Of a DNA stretch of 64,000 bases, positions 42,331-51,900 are shown piece after piece. The stretch's first letter is position 1. Each line of letters begins with the position of its first letter. The notes beneath the pieces are model-generated. The model ran no database searches, was not told where the DNA came from, and was given only the letters and a program-made list of their open reading frames with translations. The position numbers and the translations under genes are program-made. The DNA is from CBDCDJ01 sp965215355 (GTDB taxonomy: Bacteria > Deinococcota > Deinococci > Deinococcales > Trueperaceae): NCBI GenBank assembly GCA_965215355.1, contig CBDCDJ010000007.1, positions 2,170,001 to 2,234,000 of the forward strand. Direction: 5' to 3'.

Positions 42331-43575
42331 ATGACGCAGTCAGACGTTACAACGCGATTAGACAAAGTCAAAGAGTTAGCCGGGGAGATTCTCACGCGTT
42401 GCGACACCCTCGCCCAATTCAGCGAAGACGAGGGCGCACTCACCCGTACTTTTTTGTGCGAACCCATGCACGACGCACTCACAGCGGTGCGGGCCTGGCT
42501 GCAAGGAGCGGGGCTGAGCGTGCGCCTGGACGCGGTCGGCAACATCATAGGGCGGCGTGAGGCTCGAGACGAAAACGCGCCCACGCTGCTCATCGGCTCG
42601 CACCTCGACACGGTGCGCGACGCCGGGCGCTACGACGGAACCCTCGGCGTGCTCCTGGGCGTCGCCGCGGCGAAAGCCTTGCGGGACGAACCCCTCCCCT
42701 TTCACCTCGAGATCGTCGGCTTTTCCGAAGAGGAAGGGGTGCGCTTCGGGGTGCCGTTTTTGGGGAGCAAGGCTGTGACGGGAACGTTTGACAAGGAAAT
42801 GCTCGAGCTGCGCGACGAAAACGGCGTGAATGTCGCAGAGGCCATAACAGCGTTCGGCTTGAATCCTGCGGACATTCCCGATGCGGCTTACGACCCTAAA
42901 AAACTGCTCGGCTTCGTCGAAGTCCACATCGAACAAGGGCCGCACCTGGCCTCTTTGAAGGAACCGCTCGGCGTGGTGAGCGCGGTGGCCGGTGCCACGC
43001 GCGCCCGCGTCACTTTTACAGGTCAAGCGGGCCACGCAGGGACGACGCCGATGGCGCTGCGCCGCGACGCGCTTGCTGGAGCGGCGGCGTTCGTGCTCGA
43101 GGTCGAACGCTACGCTCTCGGCACGCCCGGCTTGGTGGCGACGGTCGGGCAAATCGGGGCGAATCCCGGCGCGGTCAACGTCATTCCCGGCGCGGCCATG
43201 TTAAGTGTGGACGTGCGCCATGCGGAGGACGGGGTGCGTCTGGAGGCTGTGGCAGCGTTGAAGTCAAAATCGACCGAGATTGCGGGGGCCCGAGGCCTCC
43301 GTGCTGATTGGCAAGACTTGCTGGACCAAGCCGCCGTGCCGCTCGACCTCGACTTTCAAACTCGTCTCACTCAGGCTGCCGGAACGGACATACCCGTTTT
43401 GGTGAGCGGCGCGGGCCACGACGCGATGGTGATGGCACTCTTCACCCCGTCGGCACTGCTGTTCGTGCGCTCGCCCAACGGCATAAGCCACAACCCGGCG
43501 GAGACGGTGCTGGTGGAGGACGTGGCGGCGGCGCTCGAGGCCTTGTTGAAATTCGTGCGAGGGCTGCGTGTTTGA
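42331..43575 (+). CDS. allC: allantoate amidohydrolase (M20 family)
   Basis: A 414-residue two-metal hydrolase: GSHLDTVRDAGRYDGTLGVLLG (metal His and Asp), VGFSEEEGVRFGVPFLGSKAV (metal and catalytic Glu), FVEVHIEQGPHLAS (metal His), GQAGHAGTTPM in the lid domain and a C-terminal SGAGHDAM. SEEEGVRF is typical for AllC. It releases ammonia and CO2 from allantoate, giving ureidoglycine. Start assigned to ATG 42331; an in-frame TTG at 42313 overlaps the HIUase stop. Overlaps allB at its end. Confidence 0.88.
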   Translation: MTQSDVTTRLDKVKELAGEILTRCDTLAQFSEDEGALTRTFLCEPMHDALTAVRAWLQGAGLSVRLDAVGNIIGRREARDENAPTLLIGSHLDTVRDAGRYDGTLGVLLGVAAAKALRDEPLPFHLEIVGFSEEEGVRFGVPFLGSKAVTGTFDKEMLELRDENGVNVAEAITAFGLNPADIPDAAYDPKKLLGFVEVHIEQGPHLASLKEPLGVVSAVAGATRARVTFTGQAGHAGTTPMALRRDALAGAAAFVLEVERYALGTPGLVATVGQIGANPGAVNVIPGAAMLSVDVRHAEDGVRLEAVAALKSKSTEIAGARGLRADWQDLLDQAAVPLDLDFQTRLTQAAGTDIPVLVSGAGHDAMVMALFTPSALLFVRSPNGISHNPAETVLVEDVAAALEALLKFVRGLRV

Positions 43576-44917
43576 CCTTGTGGTTCAGGGCGGCACGCTC
43601 GTCACGGGTGAGCGGGTGTTGCGGGCGGACCTGGCGGTTCAGGGAGAGAAAATCGTCGCCGTCGAGACGGAAATCCCTGAGGCGGCGAAAGAAACCTTGG
43701 ACGCGAGCGGCTTACACCTCTTCCCCGGCCTTATCGACACCCACGTCCACTTCAACGAACCCGGCCGCGTGTCGTGGGAAGGTATCTCGAGCGGCAGCGC
43801 GGCGCTCGCGGCGGGCGGCGGCACGCTCTACGCCGACATGCCGCTGAACTCCGACCCGCCGCTGTTGGGTGCCGCGGACTTCGAGGCCAAACGGCGCGCG
43901 GCCGAGGCCTCATCGCACACCGACTTCGCGCTGTGGGGCGGCCTGACGCCGGACAACGTGGAACACCTGCCCGAACTCGCCTCTTTGGGCGTCGTTGGCT
44001 TCAAGGCGTTCATGGCGGACAGCGGCGTCCCAGAATTCCGGGCGGCCGACGACCTCACGCTGTACCGGGGCATGGTCTTGGCAACAAGCTTGGGCCTGCC
44101 CGTCGCCGTCCACGCCGAGAGCGAACCGTTGACGAGCGCGCTCACCCGGCACCTGCGCGACAGCGGCGGCAGGCTGCCGCGCGACTATTTAGCGTCCCGG
44201 CCCATCGTTGCCGAAGCAGAAGCCGTCGCCCGGGCGCTTTTTTTCGCGCAGGAAACCGGTTGCGACCTGCATCTCGTCCACCTGAGCAGCGCTCGAGCGG
44301 TCGCCCTCGTCACCGAGGCGCGGCTGCGCGGCGTCCGCACGAGTTGCGAGACCTGTCCGCACTACCTGCACTTTACCGACGAAAATTTGGAACGCTTGGG
44401 CGCGGTTTTGAAGTGCGCGCCGCCGCCCCGCAACGACGACGAGCGCCACGCGCTATGGCAAGCCCTGTTGCGCGGCGAAATCGACCTTGTCGCCAGCGAC
44501 CACTCGCCGTCCGACCCCGAGTTGAAAGAGCGTGAGGACTTTTTCGAGGTCTGGGGTGGCATCTCTGGAGTGCAGTCGAGTTTGAACGTTTTGCTGAGTC
44601 ACCGCGCCGAGCAAGGCTTGCCGCTGCAAAAGGTGGCGGCTTTGACCGCTGCGAATCCTGCCGAGCGCTTTCGGTTGCCGCACAAGGGGCGGCTCGAGCC
44701 CGGCTACGACGCCGACCTGTGTCTGGTCGACCTGGGCGCGACCTTCAAACTTCAAAAAAAAGACCTTTTTTATAAACACAAACTCAGCCCCTACCTCGGC
44801 GAAATTTTTACCGGCCGCGTGGTTCGCACCCTTCTGCGCGGGCGGACGATTTTTCATGAGGGCAAGCTCTCCCATCCGAGCGGTCGCCTCGTTCGGCCGG
44901 ACGCTCTGCTACCCTAG
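43568..44917 (+). CDS. allB: allantoinase
   Basis: A 449-residue cyclic amidohydrolase: PGLIDTHVHFNEPG (metal His pair), GFKAFMADSGVP (carboxylated Lys), LPVAVHAES, DLHLVHLSSA, CPHYLHFTDENL and LVASDHSPSDPELK (metal Asp), all as in allantoinases. It opens the allantoin ring to allantoate. The GTG start overlaps the end of allC by 8 bp, so translation is probably coupled. Confidence 0.94.
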   Translation: MFDLVVQGGTLVTGERVLRADLAVQGEKIVAVETEIPEAAKETLDASGLHLFPGLIDTHVHFNEPGRVSWEGISSGSAALAAGGGTLYADMPLNSDPPLLGAADFEAKRRAAEASSHTDFALWGGLTPDNVEHLPELASLGVVGFKAFMADSGVPEFRAADDLTLYRGMVLATSLGLPVAVHAESEPLTSALTRHLRDSGGRLPRDYLASRPIVAEAEAVARALFFAQETGCDLHLVHLSSARAVALVTEARLRGVRTSCETCPHYLHFTDENLERLGAVLKCAPPPRNDDERHALWQALLRGEIDLVASDHSPSDPELKEREDFFEVWGGISGVQSSLNVLLSHRAEQGLPLQKVAALTAANPAERFRLPHKGRLEPGYDADLCLVDLGATFKLQKKDLFYKHKLSPYLGEIFTGRVVRTLLRGRTIFHEGKLSHPSGRLVRPDALLP

Positions 44918-44920
44918 CTT

Positions 44921-45688
44921 ATGACTCACTTCCTGACCCACCTCGGCCAAACCCGCAGCCGCGTCACGCCGCAGCACGCCGTCATCGCGCCGGACGGGCA
45001 CGTCCCGACCCCGTTGCCGGGTTGGCAGAATGCCCAAGGCGTCGTCCTCGTCTCACCGCAAATGGGCGCGCGCTTTACGCAGTATTTCGCTTTGCTGGAA
45101 GCGGGCGGCGAGGGCACGCCGCCGCTGCCCGGTGTCGAGCGATTCGTTTTTGTGCTCGAGGGCGCTCTGAGCGTCAAAACCGAGGCCGATACGTTCGAAC
45201 TCGAGCCCAAAGGCTACGCCTTTTTCCCCGCCGACGAGCCGCATATCATCACCGCGACCTCGAAAACGCGGCTGAGCGTGCTCGAGCGCCGCTTCATTCC
45301 GTCGGAAACCGACGAGCCCCTGCCCATTATCGTCGGCAACGAGGCTGAGGTTGTGGGCGAGCCGTTTTTGGGCAACGTGAACGTGACCGTTAAAAAACTC
45401 CTCCCCGACGACCCGCGTTTCGACCTGGCGGTGAACACCATGAACTTTCGCCCCGGCGCGACCCTGCCCTTTGCGGAGACGCACTTTATGGAACACGGCC
45501 TGCTGATGCTCTCCGGCGGCGGCGTGTACCGGCTTGGGGACGACTGGTATCCGGTGACGGCGGGCGACGTTTTGTGGCTGGGGCCGTACTGTCCGCAGTG
45601 GTTCGGGGCGCTGGGGACGGAAGTGTCGAGCTATCTTCTTTATAAAGAAGCCAACCGGGACGTGTTCGCGTTTGAGAAGGGCAGCTAG
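44921..45688 (+). CDS. allE: (S)-ureidoglycine aminohydrolase
   Basis: A 255-residue bicupin. VLVSPQMGARFTQYFALLEAGGE and VERFVFVLEGALSVKTEADTFELEPKGYAFFPADEPH make the first cupin; VNTMNFRPGATLPFAETHFMEHGLLMLSGGGVYRLGDDWYPVTAGDVLWLGPYCPQWF the second, with the Glu, two His and Gln expected to bind Mn. It converts ureidoglycine to ureidoglycolate with release of ammonia. It follows allB by 3 bp. Confidence 0.93.
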   Translation: MTHFLTHLGQTRSRVTPQHAVIAPDGHVPTPLPGWQNAQGVVLVSPQMGARFTQYFALLEAGGEGTPPLPGVERFVFVLEGALSVKTEADTFELEPKGYAFFPADEPHIITATSKTRLSVLERRFIPSETDEPLPIIVGNEAEVVGEPFLGNVNVTVKKLLPDDPRFDLAVNTMNFRPGATLPFAETHFMEHGLLMLSGGGVYRLGDDWYPVTAGDVLWLGPYCPQWFGALGTEVSSYLLYKEANRDVFAFEKGS

Positions 45689-45766
45689 CGACGCGACTGG
45701 AAAAACTCGAGTCTGGACGAATCCTCAAATATTTTCAGCGATTGACGCTTTAGGCCACTGCCCTCA

Positions 45767-46790
45767 CTACGGGGACAAAAGATTGAGACAGTCGTGGAGG
45801 CTGAATTGGGTGAAATCTGTCTCGGTGTAGGTACTGTTTAGATTTAATAACCCCTCCTCGTAATTTGAGGAGGGAACCGTTGATGTATTCAGGGTCAATT
45901 GATTGGGGGATGAAGAGTTTCTGTCACTTTTAAGTTGACTTACCACTTGATTGCTGATTCTAAAAGTCGTTGGAACGTCATCTTGATAGCTGAATTGCAG
46001 GTCTCCGGCTCTCACCACCGTGAATTCATCAAGATTGTAGTGTTCGTATCCTAAAAGGTTTGTTCCGTCCGCAAGCTGCGTTCTCGTTTCTACAAAAACG
46101 TATGCATCCGCGTCATAATCGCCTTTGTTGACTCCTGATGATAAATACATCAGCTCTTTTATTGCATTTGCACTTTGCCAATCTAGTGCCTCAAGTGGCA
46201 GTTCAACGGTCAATTTCGGACTGATGTAGTTAAGAAGTTCAGGCGGATGTGTACGACGAAGCTCCTCTAAGTCGGGATAGTCTGTGTCGGGTATCGCGCT
46301 TACCGTTACGGTTACCGTAACTGCCCGCAACAATGCTCCCGCTGGAATAACAACTTGTCTGGGTGCGCCATCAAAATCCACACTAATGGTTCCCCCCTCT
46401 GCCCCGACGGTTTCCGTAACTTCAACCTCACCTTGAGCGTTTTGCAGAAGAATGTTAGCTTGGTCTAACTGAGCTTGAACTGTTTCTTGGGACGTGTTAA
46501 CAGCAAGACCGAGGTGAAACGGGTTCACAAGACTTATCGCGACGGTTGTAACTAACGTCCAGTTCACACCATCATCAGATTCATAGACATAAACACCATC
46601 CTCCTTTCGCTCGAGTTTGAGCCAGACCGGGGCCGCCATGCTAAGCGTAGCGTTTTGAGTGAGGTTTTGTTAGACGAAATAATTACTCGGCTCACTGGCT
46701 GAAGCAGCGGTCAGGGTAAAGCTCTGCCGGGTTCCGTCATAGCCTACGCTGCCCGCTCCGGCGAGCGCAACCTCCTGCCAGAGGGCGGAC
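45767..46790 (-). pseudogene. AT-rich surface-protein fragment with in-frame stop
   Basis: The minus-strand frame reads SALWQEVALAGAGSVGYDG, then FTLTAASASEPSNYFV, an ochre stop at 46670-46672, then in the same frame QNLTQNATLSMAAPVWLKL and ERKEDGVYVYESDDGVNWTLV, which resembles DUF1349/LamG-like beta-sandwich domains. After it (from about residue 70 of the 290-codon downstream part) is an Ala/Val/Thr-rich secreted-type region ending at 45767. No signal peptide or start is visible, and GC content is much lower than in neighbours, so it looks like a foreign, decaying gene piece inserted within the ureide genes. Confidence 0.65.
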
Positions 46791-46894
46791 TGCCGAGCGC
46801 GCTCGGCATGTACATGGCGTGGCAACCGCCGAGATGCCACCCCACGTAAAAAAAATCTGCAAGGACTGACGAGAGTGGCATGGTATGGTGAACT

Positions 46895-47140
46895 ATGGCA
46901 TCCAACTTAGCAGCCGTCAGGCTCGGCAAACAAGGAAGACTGGTCGTGCCCGCGCCACTGCGGGAGGCGCTGGGGCTCGAGGCGGGGGACGAACTGGTCG
47001 CCCGCGCCGAGGGGGGAAGGCTCATCTTCGAGCCTCGAGCGGCCGTGGTCGAGCGGTTGCGCTCCCGCTTCAGAGATATGGAGCGCAGCCTGGCCGACGA
47101 GCTTCTGGCCGAGCGGCGTGAGGAAGCGGCGCGTGAGTGA
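46895..47140 (+). CDS. vapB: AbrB-family antitoxin VapB
   Basis: An 81-residue protein with VRLGKQGRLVVPAPLREALGLEAGDELVARAEGGRLIFEPR, the SpoVT/AbrB DNA-binding hairpin pattern, and a charged helical C-terminus for toxin binding. It overlaps the PIN gene downstream. Confidence 0.86.
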   Translation: MASNLAAVRLGKQGRLVVPAPLREALGLEAGDELVARAEGGRLIFEPRAAVVERLRSRFRDMERSLADELLAERREEAARE

Positions 47141-47522
47141 AAATGGGGAACGTCTGGAGGTGCTCGATGCGTCCGCTTTGCTCGCCTGGCTACAAGCCGA
47201 ACCGGGTGCCGACAAGGTCCGGCTTACAGGGTCAATCGTCAACAGCGTGAACTGGAGCGAGGTGCTGCAAAAAGCGCGGCAGAACGGGGTGGAGGTCGAG
47301 GGCGTGAGAGAAGAACTCGAAGCGCTCGGCCTCAAACTCCGGGCTTTCAGCCTCGAGGAGGCTGAAAGGGCTGCCGAGCTGTACGCCGTGACCAAAGCTT
47401 ACGGCTTGTCGCTCGGCGACCGCGCCTGTCTAGCCACGGCGCTCGTCTCGGGCGGTGTGGCGGTGACCGCCGAGCGGGCCTGGTCAAAGCTCGAGGGCGT
47501 ACGGGTGAGACAAATTCGTTAG
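47133..47522 (+). CDS. vapC: VapC-type PIN-domain toxin
   Basis: A PIN protein of about 129 residues. LEVLDASALLAWLQAEPGADKV has the first Asp, VNWSEVLQKA the Glu, and LSLGDRACLATALVSGGVAVTAERAW the second Asp site. GTG 47133, behind GAGGAAG and overlapping the antitoxin stop, is favoured over GTG 47118. The vapBC pair sits inside the ureide gene cluster, between the pseudogene and the last hydrolase. Confidence 0.83.
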   Translation: MSENGERLEVLDASALLAWLQAEPGADKVRLTGSIVNSVNWSEVLQKARQNGVEVEGVREELEALGLKLRAFSLEEAERAAELYAVTKAYGLSLGDRACLATALVSGGVAVTAERAWSKLEGVRVRQIR

Positions 47523-47632
47523 CCGCGCTTCTCTCAGGGCCGTCTTGACGCGCGTTGCTCCGACCGGCTGCTCAAACTCGGTGACGCCTGCGCGCTGAAA
47601 ACTCAGTCCCGGCGTGCATGGTTTAATACCCC

Positions 47633-48877
47633 ATGACGAACAACGTGCAAGTTGACGGGGCCAGGTTGAGCGCCGAACTGATGCACCTCGCCACCTTCTC
47701 GGACGCCCCCGCGCCCGCCGTGACGCGGGTGCTCTACGCCGAGCAGGACTTAGCGGCTCGAGCCTGGTTCAAAACGTTGTGCAAAGAGGCGGGCTTGGAA
47801 CTGCGCGAGGACGCGCTCGGCAACGTGTTCGCACGCTGGGCGGGAACGGAGCTCGACCTCAGCGCCGTCGCCACGGGCTCGCACATCGACGCCATTCCGC
47901 ATTCGGGCCGCTATGACGGCACGGTCGGAGTGCTGGGCGGGCTCGAGGCCCTGCGCGCGCTCAAGGCGAGCGGTTTTAAGCCGCGGCGCAGCCTCGAGCT
48001 TATTTTATTTACGAGCGAAGAGCCGACACGCTTCGGGATAGGCTGTCTGGGCAGCCGGGCGCTGGCCGGAACACTGAGCCCGGACGACATCCGGGGGCTC
48101 AAAGACGAAGACGGCCGCACCCCGGACGAAGTGCGCCGCGAAGCTGGTTTTACGGGGCGGCTTTCGGACGTGCAGCTACCCCAGGGTTTTTATCACGCTT
48201 TCGTCGAACTGCACATCGAGCAGGGGCCGCTCTTGGAGCAAAAGAATTTAGACATCGGCGTGGTCACCGCGATTGCGGCCCCGGCGACGTTGCACCTCAC
48301 GCTGACAGGTCAGGGCGGGCACGCCGGGGCGGTCCTGATGCCCGAGCGCCGCGACGCGCTTCTCGCCGGGGCCGAGATTGCGCTCGCCGCCGAGGAAGCC
48401 GCGCGCACCAGCGGCAGCGTCGACACGGTCGCCACGGTGGGCGTGTTCGACCTTCACCCGCGCGCGGTCAACAGCATCCCGAGCCGCGTGACGATGACCG
48501 TCGACGCCCGCGACACCAGTTTGGCGCGGCGCGACCACACCGTCGAACGCATCAAAAAAGCGGTCGAAGAAGTCTCGAGGGGCCGCAACGTCGGCGTCGA
48601 GCTAGAGGTTCTCAACGCCGACCCGCCCGCGGTCTGCGCGCCCGCCGTGATTCACGCGGTCGAGGCGGCTGCAAAAGACCTCGGCCTGAGCAGCTTGCCG
48701 ATGGTCAGTCGCGCCTACCACGACACGCTCTTTATGGCGCGCCTGTGCCCGGTCGGCATGATTTTTGTTCCCTGCCGGGACGGCGTGAGCCACCGCCCGG
48801 ACGAGTACGCGAGCCCCGAGGCGATTTACAACGGCGTGCAGACCCTGGCGCAAACCCTGGCTACGCTCGCCAGCTGA
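47633..48877 (+). CDS. ureidoglycolate amidohydrolase-like M20 hydrolase
   Basis: A 414-residue paralogue of AllC. GSHIDAIPHSGRYDGTVGVLGGLEALRAL, ILFTSEEPTRFGIGCLGSRALAG, VELHIEQGPLLE and SRAYHDTLFMARLCPVGMIFVP hold the metal and catalytic residues. TSEEPTRFG instead of SEEEGVRF is the pattern of ureidoglycolate amidohydrolase, the last ureide step, giving glyoxylate, ammonia and CO2. With the upstream genes it completes the pathway; an N-carbamoyl-amino-acid hydrolase role cannot be excluded. Confidence 0.82.
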   Translation: MTNNVQVDGARLSAELMHLATFSDAPAPAVTRVLYAEQDLAARAWFKTLCKEAGLELREDALGNVFARWAGTELDLSAVATGSHIDAIPHSGRYDGTVGVLGGLEALRALKASGFKPRRSLELILFTSEEPTRFGIGCLGSRALAGTLSPDDIRGLKDEDGRTPDEVRREAGFTGRLSDVQLPQGFYHAFVELHIEQGPLLEQKNLDIGVVTAIAAPATLHLTLTGQGGHAGAVLMPERRDALLAGAEIALAAEEAARTSGSVDTVATVGVFDLHPRAVNSIPSRVTMTVDARDTSLARRDHTVERIKKAVEEVSRGRNVGVELEVLNADPPAVCAPAVIHAVEAAAKDLGLSSLPMVSRAYHDTLFMARLCPVGMIFVPCRDGVSHRPDEYASPEAIYNGVQTLAQTLATLAS

Positions 48878-48919
48878 TTTACGTTTCAGACGAAAACCTC
48901 GGGGCGACCCCAGCCAAAA

Positions 48920-48951
48920 AATTCGGATACCGCGTACGCGGTATCCGAATT
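48920..48951. terminator. 32-bp perfect palindrome, bidirectional terminator
   Basis: The arm AATTCGGATACCGCGT is followed directly by its reverse complement ACGCGGTATCCGAATT. It is preceded by an A run (48916-48921) and followed by a T run, so it has the stem and T tract of an intrinsic terminator in both directions. It lies between the convergent M20 hydrolase and the long lipoprotein gene. Confidence 0.8.
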
Positions 48952-48985
48952 TAGCTCAGCTACGTTGACGCGCTGAGACGGAACC

Positions 48986-51900
48986 TTAGCGGAAGTCGGT
49001 GAGGTACTCGGGCGCGAGCGCGACCGACTCGACGTTGTCGACCGTCACCGAGCGGTCGGGGCGAACGTCTTGCTTGCCTCTGCGCTTCAAGATGTCGTCG
49101 AAACGCAATACGGTGTCCTTGGTCTTCTCGGCGACGTAAAGGTCTTCGCCGTCGAAGGTGATGTCGACGGGGTTGCCCAGGGTCGACTTGGGGCCGCCGA
49201 TTTGCGCGGTGACCGCCGTGTCGCCGTCGACAGCGCCGGCGTCGGCAACGACGAACAGTTGCCCGTCCGCGTTGCTGGCCGCGTCGCCTACGTCCGAAAG
49301 GATGAGCGTGTCATAGCCGTCGGCCGAAGCAACGTGAACGACGCCGTGAAGGTTGACCGACACTTTTTTATTGCCGTTCGTCGGCGTGATGACGCGGTCC
49401 GGTCCGCCCGCACCCATCGTGGCGGTGTAGTCGTCATAGACGAGCACGGTGCCGTCGGTCGCGGCGACGAACAAGCGGTCGTCGGCCGGGTCGTAGTCCA
49501 GGTCCCAAACGCTGCGCATGTCGCTGCCTAAGTCGCTGGTCACGTAAAGCGGCGCGACGTTGCCGCCGGTCTGGGCGCTGAACACCTTGATGTTCTTGTC
49601 ACCGAAGTCCGCGACGATGACGAGGCCCTTCGCGCTCACCACGTCTAAGCCTTTCGGCGCGACGAGGCCCGTTTGGTCACCGACAATGGTGCGGTCGCGT
49701 GAGGGGTCGTAGCTGTCGCCGTCCCGGCTGCCCGCTAAGCGGTTGACCACCAGGATGCCGCCCTGGCTCGGGGTCATGCCGTTATCGAAGGTGACGTAAG
49801 CGTCGCCGGACAGGTCGAAGGTGATGTTTTCGGGGTTGGCGGTGGCGTCACGGGTGTCGAACTCTGCGCGAATACTCGAGGACAAGTTAGTGTCCAGCTT
49901 GACCAGGAACTCGTTACCGTCGTCGCGGTTACTCCGACCACGGCTACCGGCTTCGGGTGTGTTGCTGACCGCGAATATGCCGTCAATCATTGTATCGGCG
50001 TCGTCGATGTCGGTTACGTCGGGATTCATCAACATGAAGTCGGCGTCTTCAGCCACGAGCGATTCGGGCTTCGTTTCAGCCACCATCAGGTCGGGCGCGA
50101 CGTTGCCGCTGTCGCCGCCGAAGATGTCGTCGAAAATCAGCAGCAGGTCGCGAGCTTTTTCAGCAATCCGCGCCTCGTCGCCGTTGACGATGACATCGAC
50201 GGGGTTACCGAGCATCGTCGCGGGGCCGCGGATGACGCGGTCGGGCCGAAGGTTGCTGCTCGAGCGGCCTCTGGCCTTGTTGACATCGTTGAAGACGTAA
50301 ATGCTGCCGTCGTCGGCAACGCCCGCGTCACCGACATCGGTCACGACGAGGCTGCCTTTGTCCGTGTAGAATTCGTCCGTGTAGAAGATGCCGTGAAGGT
50401 TGGTGGAGATTTTGTCGCCGTTGTCGTCCACCGGCGTAATGATGCGGTCGGGACCGTTTTTACCAAAACTGCGGTCGTTGCCGCGGCCACGGTCGTCACG
50501 GCCCAGGTACTTCTCAAACACCGCGACGGTGCCGTCGGTGAGCGCGACGAACAGGCGGTCACCGTCCTCGTCGTAAGACACGTCCCAGGGTTTGACGTTC
50601 AGGCTCGTCACAGCGACCGGCGCGACGTTGCCGTCCGCCGCCGTGCCGAAGATTTTGAGGTTGCCGTCACCGAAGTCGGCCACTATCAGGTAGCCCGCTT
50701 TGTCCGCGATGTCGAAACCTTTCGGCGCGACGAGGCCGGTCTTGTCGCCTTTGATTTCGCGGTCGACGTTGTCCTGGTACATGCCGCCGTCGTCCCGGTT
50801 GCGAAGCTGCGCGATGATGCGGAGGCTGGGGCCGTTCTCGCCGTCGCCCGCGTGGTAGAGGTTGCCCAACACGTCGAGGTCTACGCCCTCATTGTTGCCC
50901 GAGAAGAAGGTGCTTTCAGGGCCGCCGAAGTCCTCGTCAAAGGTATCGACCTCACCCGCATTGTCGGGGCCGTTGTTGGACACGTAAACGTTCAAGTCGA
51001 AGTCGGAATCGAACCCGTCGCCGGGCGGATTCGGCTGGCCCGGTTTGTCGTCGTAGTCGTCTCGAGCCGCCACAATCGACTCGGGCTTCGCTTCATTCAC
51101 CGCGAGGTCGGGCTCGACCTCACCGCTTTTGCCGTAGAAGATGTTTTCAAAGACAAGCAGCTTGTCCCCGGCTTTTTCCATCACGCGCGCTTCGTCGCCG
51201 TTCAGGATGATGTCTACCGGGTTGCCGAGCAGGGTGTCGGGTCCGAAGATGGTGCGCCCCGGAATGACCTTGCCGCCCCGTTTGCCCGCTTTGCCCGCGT
51301 CGTGAATCACGTAGATGCCACCGTCGTCCGCCACGGCCGCGTCACCGACATCGGTCACGACGAGCGCGTCTTTCAGCGCGTCGTAAGCAATCCCGTGCAG
51401 GTTGTCCGAAATCTTGTCGCCCCGGCGGTCGACCGGCGTGAGCACGGTGTCCGGGCCGTCGCTGCCGAAGTCGCCTTGTTGCAAGTAGCGGTCGAACACG
51501 GCGACGGTGCCGTCGGTGAGCGCGACGAATAGCCGGTCGCTCTCTTCGTCGTAGGCCAGGTCCCAGGGTTTGACCGCCAAACTGGTCGTCCCCACGGGCG
51601 ACACGTTGCCGCTGTCCGAAGTGTTGAAAATTTTGAGGTTATCGTTGCCGGGGTCCGCGCCGAAGTCGGCGACGAGGATAAACCCTTCGTCTTCAGCAAG
51701 GTCGATGCCTTTGGGCGCGACGAGGCCGGTTTGGTCGCCTTTGATTTCACGGTCTCGGCCGGGATCGAACGAGCCGCCTTCGCGCAGGTAAAACTGCGAA
51801 ATGATGCGGATGCTCGGGCCGTTGTCGCCGTCACCCGCGTGGTAAAGGTCGCCGAAGCGGTCCAACTCCACGCCTTCGTTGTTGCCCGAGAAAAAGGTGT

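Noticed and set aside
46789..46857. Hairpins near GTGGCA ... TGCCAC plus A run as a terminator
   Set aside because: On the minus strand the T run precedes the hairpin, and on the plus strand it is an A run, so orientation is wrong in both directions.
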